NCBI RefSeq assembly: GCF_001642805.2
Contig: NZ_CP016948.1
Coordinates: forward strand, 1,178,001-1,242,000
Origin: Serratia surfactantfaciens
Lineage (GTDB): Bacteria; Pseudomonadota; Gammaproteobacteria; Enterobacterales; Enterobacteriaceae
Reading direction: 5' to 3'
DNA length: 64,000 nt
The notes under the pieces are model-generated. The model did no database searches and was not told where the DNA came from. It was given only the letters and a program-made list of their open reading frames with translations. Numbering within the stretch: the first letter of the stretch is position 1; each line of letters opens with the position of its first letter. Shown in pieces: positions 35,474 through 43,882 of this stretch. A program made the position numbers and the translations under genes.

Positions 35474-37003
35474 TTAAGGCGTGGTGGTCAGCGCCGGTTG
35501 GGCGGCGTGCAGAAGGGTGTAATGCGGCGCATAGCGGGCCGCGTGCAGCAGCTGCGCCAGGTTGCTCAGCGTCGTCCTGACGTTTTTCTCCCCCAGGCGA
35601 GTGAGCCAGCCGAAAATGCCGTCGGCGTAGTTCACGCCGGCGACGGCGGCGACATCGATGTCTTCCCGGCTGCAGACGCCGCTTTCCACCATGATCACCG
35701 ACTCGTTGATCAGGCTGCTGAGGACGCGGGCGACGATCAGCGCCGGGGAGTCCTTGATAAATTCAACCTGCGGAAGCGCGGTGTGCAGCAGGCGCAAAAA
35801 CAACGCCTTATTAGCCGCAGAGGCGTGGCGGCTGTGCGCCGCCACCAGATACGCCGTGTCGGCGTAGTTCAGGGCGACATCGACCACAAAGGCGTCCGCC
35901 GCCGTCTGCTCGGCCAACTGATTTGCCGTGCGGCCATCGGTGACGCTGACGGTGAAAGCGTCATTGACCTGAATGGCCGCTCCCAGGCCCGACAAGGCCG
36001 GCCGCTGTTCCACGCGCAACTGCGGCCATTGCAGTGCGGCTCGCTGTTGCAGCAGGGTAAACAAAGGGTGTTCGCCGTAAATGCGCAGCGTCTCGACATC
36101 CGCCTCGGCGGCGGCCTCAACCGGCGGGGCGGTTTCTTCGGCGGAAAAATAGGAGCGACCGTTCTTTTTCCCCAGCAGCCCGGCATCGACCAGCGAACGC
36201 TGCAGATGGCCGGGGGTATAGCGCGGGTCGTACTGCATGTCCTGCCAAATTTGCCGGCTGACCTGATAGTTGATGTCCTGGCCGATAAAATCGGTCAGCT
36301 CGAGCGGCCCCATGCGAAAGTGTCCGCCGGCCTTGAGGGCGCGGTCGATCTGCGGCGCGCGCGCCACGTGCTCTTCCAACAGGCGAAAGCCTTCCAGGTA
36401 GTAGGGGCGGGCCATACGGTTGACGATGAACCCCGGCGTAGCCTGGCAGACGACATCGCGTTTCCCCAATGCCGCCACCAGTTGGCGGCAACGTTCAGTG
36501 GTGGCTTGGGTGGTAAAGTAGGCCGGAATGATTTCAATCAGCTTCATTAGCGGTGCGGGATTGAAAAAGTGCAAACCGATAAAGCGTTCGCTGTGGGTCA
36601 CCGCCGTTGCCAGCTTATTGAGCGACAATGAGGAAGTATTGGTGGCGATCAGCGTGTCGGGTTTGACCGCCGCAGCGATGGCGGCCAGCACCTCGAGTTT
36701 GGCTTGCTCTTGCTCGGCGATAGTTTCGAGCACCAAATCGCTGTCGACGATAGCTTCAAACACCGATGAGAACTGCAGATTGGCCAGCACCGCGTCTTTA
36801 TCCTGCGGCGCGAGCCTGCCCTGTTCGACCTTTTTGTCCAGGTCTTGCACGATATATTCACGAGCCTGAATGAGGGTATTGCCGTTGCGATTATAAAGCA
36901 CCGTACGAATGCCTTTTTGCGCGAAAAGATAAGCGATGCCTCTGCCCATCGTTCCCGCGCCGATAATCGCAGCCGATTGAATTGCCGCATTACGTTCTGC
37001 CAT
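35474..37003 (-). CDS. 3-Hydroxyacyl-CoA dehydrogenase (PaaH-like)
   Basis: A 509-residue two-part dehydrogenase. The NAD site is AAIIGAGTMGRGIAYLF, the catalytic His lies in IGLHFFNPAPLMKL, and ATPGFIVNRMARPYY and GPLELTDFIGQDINYQ follow. The C-terminal repeat (about residues 415-490) matches PaaH, which acts on 3-hydroxyadipyl-CoA. It would interconvert 3-oxo- and 3-hydroxyacyl-CoA. First gene of the operon, nine bp before the thiolase, and divergent from the LuxR-type regulator. Confidence 0.92.
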   Translation of the reverse strand: MAERNAAIQSAAIIGAGTMGRGIAYLFAQKGIRTVLYNRNGNTLIQAREYIVQDLDKKVEQGRLAPQDKDAVLANLQFSSVFEAIVDSDLVLETIAEQEQAKLEVLAAIAAAVKPDTLIATNTSSLSLNKLATAVTHSERFIGLHFFNPAPLMKLIEIIPAYFTTQATTERCRQLVAALGKRDVVCQATPGFIVNRMARPYYLEGFRLLEEHVARAPQIDRALKAGGHFRMGPLELTDFIGQDINYQVSRQIWQDMQYDPRYTPGHLQRSLVDAGLLGKKNGRSYFSAEETAPPVEAAAEADVETLRIYGEHPLFTLLQQRAALQWPQLRVEQRPALSGLGAAIQVNDAFTVSVTDGRTANQLAEQTAADAFVVDVALNYADTAYLVAAHSRHASAANKALFLRLLHTALPQVEFIKDSPALIVARVLSSLINESVIMVESGVCSREDIDVAAVAGVNYADGIFGWLTRLGEKNVRTTLSNLAQLLHAARYAPHYTLLHAAQPALTTTP

Positions 37004-37350
37004 AGAAAATCCCCGTCACTGTATGCCATGCGAAATTCGCAAATGCTTATTATCTCTTTGGATTTACGGCGGCACCGGGTGCCTGTGAGGAAAGTAATTG
37101 GCGGTGTGTTGGCTGTCTAACGGTAAAAATGACAGGTTTACGCGCTGGAGGGTTTATGCTATTCGCGTAGTTTTCCCGTGTAGCGTAATAAAAAGGCGTA
37201 TTCTGAGGCCAATAAACGGGAGAATAGCTTTTTTCGTTATAGCCTTGGTATTTTTTATTATATGAAACGGCTACTGACGCCAGGCGGCGATATCCTATAG
37301 TGAGTCTGACCTATCGATAAATCGGCATCGCTATCTGGAGAACTCGCGTT
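37004..37350. other. Divergent promoter region of the ALAS-like cluster
   Basis: About 350 bp between the first biosynthetic gene and the LuxR-type gene, with an AT-rich middle (37190-37265). An imperfect dyad CCTATCGATAAATCGG at 37310-37325 (10 of 16 positions symmetric) is the only lux-box-like feature and is weak. No gene is seen. Confidence 0.45.
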
Positions 37351-38067
37351 ATGGATACCCGCACTCAACGGCTCATGGCGGAGGTGATTGGCAGCTTAAC
37401 CGATCGCGAACGTTTTCTGACGCAGCTGGGGCCCTGCGCCGAGGCGTTGGGGTTTGATTACTTCTCCTACATCGTTTTTTCCTGCTACCCGGCCAGCCGG
37501 CCCAAAATGCTGATCGAGGGGAATATCCCTGCGAGCTATCTCGAGGAATATCGGCGGCAGCGGGCCTATTTGCAGGATCCGGTCATCGAGCGCGCCCACC
37601 ATTCCACGCTGCAGTTTCAGTGGGACGAAAGCTTTTATCACCAGTGGCCGGCGATGTGGCGGCGTATGGCGCAGTTTGGCCTGTGTACCGGTTGGTCGCA
37701 GTCGGTCAAGGATTGCTATGGTCGCCTCGGGATCCTGACTTTTGCCGGCAAGACGCTGCCGCAGCAAACGCCGCAAGCGCGCGCGGCCAACGAAACGTTT
37801 TTCCTTTGGCTGGCGCAAACCGCCCACAAAACGCTGCGTGAAGCGTTGATATCGGTGAACGACGAAGCGATAAAAGATGTGCTGACGCTGCGCGAGAAAG
37901 ATATCTTGCGCTGGTGCAGCGAAGGGAAAACGGCGGAAGAGATCGCGTTGCTGATGGGGGTGAGCGAACGCACGATCAACTTCCATATCGGCAACTCGAT
38001 TAAAAAGCTTTCTGTCGCCAATAAGACCGCGGCCACCGCCAAAGCGGTTTATTTACAGCTGATTTAA
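37351..38067 (+). CDS. LuxR-type quorum-sensing-like regulator without adjacent luxI
   Basis: A 238-residue protein with an autoinducer-binding domain (about residues 15-160) and a LuxR helix-turn-helix (about residues 175-235; LTLREKDILRWCSEGKTAEE, ERTINFHIGNSIKKL). Among the ligand-pocket positions known from TraR, Tyr61, Asp70, Pro71 and Trp85 have counterparts (Y67, D76, P77, W91), but Trp57 is replaced by Tyr63. No luxI is in the window, so it is an orphan or solo here. Its divergent position suggests that it controls the five-gene operon, possibly in response to the product. Confidence 0.9.
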   Translation: MDTRTQRLMAEVIGSLTDRERFLTQLGPCAEALGFDYFSYIVFSCYPASRPKMLIEGNIPASYLEEYRRQRAYLQDPVIERAHHSTLQFQWDESFYHQWPAMWRRMAQFGLCTGWSQSVKDCYGRLGILTFAGKTLPQQTPQARAANETFFLWLAQTAHKTLREALISVNDEAIKDVLTLREKDILRWCSEGKTAEEIALLMGVSERTINFHIGNSIKKLSVANKTAATAKAVYLQLI

Positions 38068-38246
38068 CGGTGAGGAATAAATAATTAATCGCCTATCAGT
38101 TAGCGGCGCGGTGTTTATATTTTGTTAAATTAAACATTGTCCTTGTCAGTATTTACCCCCGATCACAAAAGTGCGATAAAGCGGTTCACCGCGCTGGTGC
38201 GCGGCAGTATTCTGTAGGCACCCGCTTTACATAGAAAGGATGTGAT

Positions 38247-38675
38247 ATGTATAAGACTATTTTGGTGCCGATAGATATTGAAGAAGATCTGTTGACTGAA
38301 CATGCGTTGAAGCATGTGGAATATTTGGCGAAGATGTCCGGCGCTAAAGTGCATTTCTTCCATGCGTTGCCGGATGCTTCGGCCTTTGTTACCGCCTATT
38401 CATTTGGCCTCAAGGAGTTTGAGAATCAGGCGGAAGTGAAGGCGGTGGACAAGCTGAAGAAAATCATGTCGGAGATCGATCTGCCGTTGGATCGCCTCAA
38501 CTACACCGTGAGCTTCGGTTCGGCGCGCGATCAGGCGCTGGAACTGGCGGAAGAGATCGACGCCGATCTGATCATTATCGGTTCTCGTCGCCCGAGCGTG
38601 AAAACCTATCTGCTGGGCTCCAACGCCGCCGCTATCGTGCGCCATGCCAACATCTCGGTGATGGTAGTGAGATAA
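38247..38675 (+). CDS. Universal stress protein (UspF/UspG-like)
   Basis: A 142-residue single-domain Usp. The start MYKTILVPIDIEEDLLTEHA and the ATP-binding loop region IIIGSRRPSVKTYLLGSNAA are typical of nucleotide-binding Usp proteins. The length equals that of UspF/UspG; the sequence shares features of both, so I give no symbol. It is monocistronic with its own terminator. Confidence 0.92.
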   Translation: MYKTILVPIDIEEDLLTEHALKHVEYLAKMSGAKVHFFHALPDASAFVTAYSFGLKEFENQAEVKAVDKLKKIMSEIDLPLDRLNYTVSFGSARDQALELAEEIDADLIIIGSRRPSVKTYLLGSNAAAIVRHANISVMVVR

Positions 38676-38700
38676 CCCCCCTCAAGCCCGCCGTTTTCAG

Positions 38701-38739
38701 GCGCGTTCTGCGGTTGCAGAGCGCGCTTTGCGTTTTTTT
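38701..38739 (+). terminator. Intrinsic terminator of the universal stress protein gene
   Basis: An 11-bp stem GCGCGTTCTGC/GCAGAGCGCGC (one G-U pair, 4-nt loop) is followed by TTTGCGTTTTTTT. Confidence 0.9.
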
Positions 38740-38846
38740 GCCATCTCAGCCTGAACTGCTACGATTTTAGCTGACGTTTTATCGGTGTAATCCGGTCTGC
38801 CGGCCTTACACGTTTTCATCTCAGCCAGACCAGAAGAGGGACAGCC

Positions 38847-39530
38847 ATGCCATTAGAGGCCAACGGGATCATTAAGGGCGATCGAGGTGCCGAACCGGGC
38901 AAGTGGCAGCATACGCCCACTACGCCGTCAGTGACATTAACCTGGCACCACACCATTCCCTGGAATTGCCTGCGCGCGGTATGGAATGGTTTAGTGGCGG
39001 GAGAACATTGGGAGGCGCTGGCAGAGTATATGCAGTTGATCAGTGTGCCAAATTACGCGGGCGTGCTTCAGCAGATTAAAGATAAAAATGTGCATGACCG
39101 CGATGGACTGCACACGCTGGTGACCTGGCAAGGATGGAATATTGTTGAAGGGCCGGGCAGCGAATATCGCCAGCAAGGGGATGATCCCGGGGAGAAGTAT
39201 GAGCATTGGTCCGGCAAAGGGATGAGCGGCAACCAACTTTCGACGCTGCAACAGGTTAACGTGCTCAATCTTTGCATGGCGCCGTTCGCCGCCTGCGCGC
39301 TGGATCCGGCCACCAATGCGCCGGAGATCAAGCGGGCAGAGGCGGAGCACCTGCGGCGAGTGATTAAGCAGGTCAGGCCCACGTTGAAAGGCAAAGCCCC
39401 GATGCTGTGGAAAGAGAGCATGTGGCATAACGTGCAGCAGGGCAAGGTGGATAAAAAGAATGTCGGCAAATGGGCGACAAAACCGATCTGGCGTCGGCGT
39501 TTGCATACCGATTTAGTCCAGACCGGTTGA
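38847..39530 (+). CDS. Orphan protein with WHH nuclease-like motif
   Basis: A 227-residue protein that I do not recognise as a whole. Residues 31-40 read LTWHHTIPWN, which resembles the conserved WHH/HHxIP element of the HNH/Endonuclease VII toxin superfamily, and further His, Asp and Glu residues follow (NVHDRDGLH; EKYEHW). There is no signal peptide, repeat or delivery domain. It stands alone between the stress protein and the hydroxyproline locus, with no obvious immunity gene beside it. The nuclease assignment rests on one short motif and is tentative. Confidence 0.72.
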   Translation: MPLEANGIIKGDRGAEPGKWQHTPTTPSVTLTWHHTIPWNCLRAVWNGLVAGEHWEALAEYMQLISVPNYAGVLQQIKDKNVHDRDGLHTLVTWQGWNIVEGPGSEYRQQGDDPGEKYEHWSGKGMSGNQLSTLQQVNVLNLCMAPFAACALDPATNAPEIKRAEAEHLRRVIKQVRPTLKGKAPMLWKESMWHNVQQGKVDKKNVGKWATKPIWRRRLHTDLVQTG

Positions 39531-39537
39531 TTAAGGC

Positions 39538-39566
39538 GGGCCCGCGATGACGCTTATCGCGAGCCC
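39538..39566. terminator. Hairpin between convergent genes
   Basis: GGGCCCGCGAT and ATCGCGAGCCC form an 11-bp stem with one mismatch and a 7-nt loop. It lacks a clear U-run, so termination is possible but not certain. Confidence 0.5.
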
Positions 39567-39576
39567 AGAGCGGCGC

Positions 39577-40590
39577 TTATTGGCACAGTGCCGCTATTTC
39601 ATCGTACAGCGTTGCGGGAATCGCTACCCCCGACTGCTCGCTTTGTCTGCGACGCTGATAGCGCCGTTCGCCGGGGATGCGTGCGCCTTGCGCCTGCATC
39701 TCGGCAAACATTGTTTCCGCCGCGGCGAAATACGTCTCCTTATCCGCACCGAGAAAACGTTCGGGATCCAATGCGATGATCAACTCACCGCCGTAAGGCG
39801 ACGAACCGGTGCCGCCGTCATAAGCCAGCGATTCCTTGCTGGTCATATCGCCGATCAGCGGGCCGGCCAGCAGTTCCACCATCGCCGCCAGCGCCGAGCC
39901 TTTATGTCCGCCGAAGGTCAGCATTGCGCCCTCCAACACGCTGGCGGCGTCGGTGGAGGGGTTGCCTGCTTTATCAATGCCCCAGCCTTCGGGTAACGGG
40001 GTGCCGGCGCGGCGATGCAGCTCGATTTCGCCGCGCGCCGCCGCGCTGGTGGCCATGTCGAACAGAAACGGCGGCCGCTGCGAGCGCGGCCAGCCGAAGG
40101 CGATGGGATTGGTGCCGAATAGCGGGCGAGAGCCGCCGGCCGGTGTCACCCAGGCGTGGCTGGGCGTGCAGGCCAGGGCCACCAACCCCTGTTCGGTCAG
40201 CGGTTCGATGTCGGCCCACAGCGCAGAGAAATGCACGCAGCGATTGATCGCCAGGGCGGCAATGCCGTTGGCGCGTACCTTATCGATAAAGGCCGGCAGC
40301 GCGGTGCGGTAAGCCAACAGCGAAAAGGCGCCGCCGGCGTCGACCCGCAAGATGGCCGGCGCCTGGTCGACCAACCTGGGCTGGGCATCGGCGGAGACTT
40401 TGCCCGCCTGCAGTGAGCGCACGCAGCCCAACAGCCGATACAGCCCGTGCGAAGCGCAGCCGTCGCGTTCGCCTTGCGTGACATTTTGCGCTACCGCTTC
40501 GGCGTGAGCCTGATTGAAGCCGTTGCTGCGCAGCGCGCGCAATGCCAGTTGATAAGCCTGTTCCAGCGACAGAACGTGCATGGATGTCAT
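39577..40590 (-). CDS. Malate/L-lactate dehydrogenase-like oxidoreductase (pyrroline-2-carboxylate reductase type)
   Basis: A 337-residue NAD(P)-dependent Ldh_2 family enzyme (YiaK/DpkA/LhpD fold). Family motifs include ASHGLYRL, PLFGTNPIAFGWPR and TFGGHKGSALAAMVELL. In hydroxyproline loci the matching enzyme reduces delta-1-pyrroline-2-carboxylate to L-proline, which is the likely reaction here. I chose the ATG at 40590 after GGAGGAG; an in-frame start 44 codons upstream would overlap the permease. Last gene of the minus-strand arm. Confidence 0.85.
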   Translation of the reverse strand: MTSMHVLSLEQAYQLALRALRSNGFNQAHAEAVAQNVTQGERDGCASHGLYRLLGCVRSLQAGKVSADAQPRLVDQAPAILRVDAGGAFSLLAYRTALPAFIDKVRANGIAALAINRCVHFSALWADIEPLTEQGLVALACTPSHAWVTPAGGSRPLFGTNPIAFGWPRSQRPPFLFDMATSAAARGEIELHRRAGTPLPEGWGIDKAGNPSTDAASVLEGAMLTFGGHKGSALAAMVELLAGPLIGDMTSKESLAYDGGTGSSPYGGELIIALDPERFLGADKETYFAAAETMFAEMQAQGARIPGERRYQRRRQSEQSGVAIPATLYDEIAALCQ

Positions 40591-40609
40591 CTTGATCTCC
40601 TCCCTGGGG

Positions 40610-42175
40610 TCACTCTTCTTCATCGCCGATAAAATTGGCCTGGGGTAAACAGGTATAGGCGCCCCAGTAGTAAATCGCCAGCGCGATCGCCGCCATGGTG
40701 AGGGTGTCCCACGGGTGGGCAATGGCGCCGATGCCGCCGAAGCTGCTGAGATAGGAAAGCGCGATCACCAGCGCATAGAAGACGATCAGCCACAGCGAGG
40801 ACCTGATTTGTTGCCTGAGACTAACGGCGTGGGTCGGCACCTGATTCTTGAACAGGATGTAGATGAAGAACATCAGGATCTGCAAACCGAGCAGCCAGGA
40901 AACGGTATCCCAGCCGGACCAGAAAACGATCAGCGCCGAAATGATAAATGACAGCGGGCCGAGTACGCAGAAACCGCGCACCCTGAACGGACGCGGCATA
41001 TCGGGCGCATTGCGCCGCAGCCCGGCGGCGGTGACCGGCGCGATGGCGTAGCTCAGCACCAGCGCGGCGGACACCACGCCGATCAGTTTTTCCCACGACG
41101 GGAACGGCAGCGTCCAGAATACCGAGAGGGCGAAGGTCAGCCACAGCGCCGGGCGCGGGATGCCGGACTCGCCATCCACCCGGGTGAATAGCTTGAAGAA
41201 GGTGCCGGCGCGTGCCCAACCGTAGATCACGCGAGGCGTGGCGTTCATGTAGATGTTGCCGGTGCCGCTCGGCGAAACGATCGCGTCGCTGACCACCAAA
41301 AACGCCAGCCATCCCATGCCCAACGTGATGGCGATATCGCGGAACGGCAGGGAGAACTGTTGGCTGATGCCGGCCCAGCCGCCGCTCAGCATCTCGCTGG
41401 GGATACTGCCGAGAAAGGCTATCTGCAGCAGCACATAGATGATGGTGGACAACACGACCGACAGGATCAGCGCGATGGGGATGGTGCGCTGCGGTTTTTG
41501 CACCTCGCTGGCGACCGAGATGATCGGCGTCAGACCGAGGTAGGCGAAGATGATGCCGCCGGCGGAAATGGCGGCTTCAACCCCGGCGGAGCCGAAGGGG
41601 GCAAAGCCCTGGCTGTGCAGGTTTTCCGGTTTGAAGAAGCCGAACAGCACCACGATCACCAACAGCGGCACCAGAAACTTCAGCACGCTGATCAGGTTAT
41701 TGGATTTGGCGAAGGTTTTGACGCTGTAGTAGTTGAGCGCGAAGAAAAAGCACAGCAGCGCCAGCTGCACCAGCCAGCCGATCGGCGTCGGGTCGCCGGA
41801 ACCCGGCTGGCTGAGGAACGGAAACCAGGCGGCGGCGTACTGTCGGGCGGCGACGACTTCGATGGCAATGAGGCTGGAGAAGGCGATCAACGTAATAAAC
41901 CCCAGCAGATAACCCATCAACTCGCCGTGCGAGAACACCGGATAGCGAATGATGCCGCCGGCGCGCGGCAGGGCTGCGCCGAGCTCGCAGTAGACGATGC
42001 CGAGCAGCAACACCGCCAGGCCGCCGATCAGCCAGGAATAGATGCCGGCAGGGCCGGCGATGGAGGAGACATGGCTGGCGGCGAACAGCCAGCCGGAGCC
42101 GAAGATGGCGCCCAGACCGATGAACGTCAGATCGGTGAGCGTAAGCTGCTTCTTGAATTTGCCTTGGGTTGTCAT
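40610..42175 (-). CDS. APC-family amino-acid permease (probable hydroxyproline/proline uptake)
   Basis: A 521-residue, 12-helix or larger APC permease. The first helix region LTDLTFIGLGAIFGSGWLFA has the glycine-rich substrate motif, and PLVIVVLFGFFKP and GIPRPALWLTFALSVFWTL mark later helices. The position between the semialdehyde dehydrogenase and the reductase indicates uptake of the pathway substrate. Specificity is inferred from context only. Confidence 0.87.
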   Translation of the reverse strand: MTTQGKFKKQLTLTDLTFIGLGAIFGSGWLFAASHVSSIAGPAGIYSWLIGGLAVLLLGIVYCELGAALPRAGGIIRYPVFSHGELMGYLLGFITLIAFSSLIAIEVVAARQYAAAWFPFLSQPGSGDPTPIGWLVQLALLCFFFALNYYSVKTFAKSNNLISVLKFLVPLLVIVVLFGFFKPENLHSQGFAPFGSAGVEAAISAGGIIFAYLGLTPIISVASEVQKPQRTIPIALILSVVLSTIIYVLLQIAFLGSIPSEMLSGGWAGISQQFSLPFRDIAITLGMGWLAFLVVSDAIVSPSGTGNIYMNATPRVIYGWARAGTFFKLFTRVDGESGIPRPALWLTFALSVFWTLPFPSWEKLIGVVSAALVLSYAIAPVTAAGLRRNAPDMPRPFRVRGFCVLGPLSFIISALIVFWSGWDTVSWLLGLQILMFFIYILFKNQVPTHAVSLRQQIRSSLWLIVFYALVIALSYLSSFGGIGAIAHPWDTLTMAAIALAIYYWGAYTCLPQANFIGDEEE

Positions 42176-42190
42176 GGTGTGACCCTTTTG

Positions 42191-43828
42191 TTATTGGCAG
42201 ATGCGGCCGGGCTGGTGTTGGGCAGGTGAAACTATGGGATCTCGGGTATAAACGCCGTTCACCAGCCGCAGCAGGTTGAGCGGGTTAGCGTCCTGCAGCG
42301 GCGGCGGCAACAGCGCCGCGGGGGTGTTTTGCAGACAGATCGGCCGCAGAAAACGCTCGATGGCCAACGTGCCTACCGAGGTGCCGCGCGCGTCGCTGGT
42401 CGCCGGGTAAGGGCCGCCGTGCACCATGGCGTCGCACACCTCTACCCCGGTCGGGTAGCCGTTGAACAGCACCCGACCGGCTTTGCGCGTCAGCAATGTC
42501 GTCAGCCCGGCTGCCATGTCGAGATCGCCGTCATCCGCCAGCAGCGTGGCGGTTAACTGGCCTTGCAAGGCCGCCAGCGTCGCATGCAGCTGCGCTTCGT
42601 TATCCACCGCCACCAGAATGCTGACCGGGCCGAATACCTCCTGTTGCAGCAGCGGGTCGGCCTGCAGCAGCAACGCGCCCTCGGCCCGATACAGCTGCGC
42701 CGCTGCCCGATGAGGAGGCGTTTCGCTTCGGCCCGCCAGACGCCGCATGCCCGGGTGCGCATCGAGGGCCGCCAGCCCGTGGCGGTAGTGCTCCAGCGTG
42801 CCGGCATTCAGCATTGGCTGCGGTTCGGCGGCGTTGACCAGGGCACTCATCGTTTCGATCAACTGTTCGAAGGCGGCGCCGCGCAGCGCGACGATCACGC
42901 CGGGCTTGGTGCAGAACTGACCGCAGCCGAGTGTGAAGGAAGAGACCAGTTCCTGCGCGATGCGTTGGCCGCGCCGCGCCAGCGCCTGCGGCAGGATAAC
43001 CACCGGGTTGATGCTCGACATTTCGGCGAAGACCGGGATCGGCTGAGGGCGTTGCATGGCCAGATCGAACAACGCCCGACCGCCTTGCAACGAGCCGGTG
43101 AATCCCACCGCCTGAATCGCCGGATGCTGTACCAGGCCGGCCCCCACGCGGTTGCCGAAGATCATGTTGAAGACGCCGGCGGGCATGCCCGTGCGTTGCC
43201 GCGCGCGCTCGATCGCCTGAGCGGTCAGCTCAGCGGTGATCATATGGCCGCTGTGCGCCTTGAACACGACCGGGCAACCGGCGGCGAGCGCGGCGGCGGT
43301 GTCGCCGCCCGCGGTGGAAAAGGCCAGCGGGAAGTTGCTGGCGCCGAACACCGCCACCGGACCGAGTGCCGTGCGATATTGGCGCAGGTCGGGACGCGGC
43401 AGGGGGGAGCGCTGCGGCAATGCGCAGTCGATGCGCACACCTTCGACGTCGCCGCGCCGTAGCAGCGTGGCGAACAGCCGCATCTGGCCGCTGGTTCTGG
43501 CGCGCTCGCCGCTCAACCGCGCCGGCGGCAGGGCGGTCTCCTGCGTGGCGAAGGCGAAGAAGGCCTCATCCAAGGCATCCAGCTCCTCGGCGATGGCGTC
43601 GAGAAAGTTCGCGCGCCGCTCGGCGCTGAGTTGCGAATAAGGCGCAAAGGCTGCTGAGGCGGCTTCGGCGGCGGCAGCGATTTCCTCCGCCGTAGCCTGA
43701 TGGAAACGGTAGCCGGTCGGCTGACCGTCTTCGGCGCGCAGGCTCAGCAGCACCGCTTCTTCCGCCGCGCGGCGCTGGCCGCCGATAAAGTGTTGGCCGC
43801 TGATGGCGGCGTAGCGATCGTTGGGCAT
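42191..43828 (-). CDS. Alpha-ketoglutarate semialdehyde dehydrogenase
   Basis: A 545-residue aldehyde dehydrogenase of the long NADP-type found in hydroxyproline and aldarate pathways. The catalytic cysteine is in TLGCGQFCTKPGV, the general-base Glu in VFAEMSSINP, and the cofactor loop region in AVGFTGSLQGGRAL. It oxidises 2,5-dioxopentanoate to 2-oxoglutarate, the last pathway step. I chose the ATG at 43828 (MPNDRYAAISGQ) as the family-like start. It lies between the deaminase and permease genes. Confidence 0.92.
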   Translation of the reverse strand: MPNDRYAAISGQHFIGGQRRAAEEAVLLSLRAEDGQPTGYRFHQATAEEIAAAAEAASAAFAPYSQLSAERRANFLDAIAEELDALDEAFFAFATQETALPPARLSGERARTSGQMRLFATLLRRGDVEGVRIDCALPQRSPLPRPDLRQYRTALGPVAVFGASNFPLAFSTAGGDTAAALAAGCPVVFKAHSGHMITAELTAQAIERARQRTGMPAGVFNMIFGNRVGAGLVQHPAIQAVGFTGSLQGGRALFDLAMQRPQPIPVFAEMSSINPVVILPQALARRGQRIAQELVSSFTLGCGQFCTKPGVIVALRGAAFEQLIETMSALVNAAEPQPMLNAGTLEHYRHGLAALDAHPGMRRLAGRSETPPHRAAAQLYRAEGALLLQADPLLQQEVFGPVSILVAVDNEAQLHATLAALQGQLTATLLADDGDLDMAAGLTTLLTRKAGRVLFNGYPTGVEVCDAMVHGGPYPATSDARGTSVGTLAIERFLRPICLQNTPAALLPPPLQDANPLNLLRLVNGVYTRDPIVSPAQHQPGRICQ

Positions 43829-43882
43829 CGGTACCCCCGGTAGAAAAAGAGTGACGCCCGACATGGCCGGGCGGTGAAGGCG

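Noticed and set aside
37310..37325. lux-box-like dyad before the LuxR solo gene
   Set aside because: Only 10 of 16 positions are symmetric and the ACCTGT core is absent.
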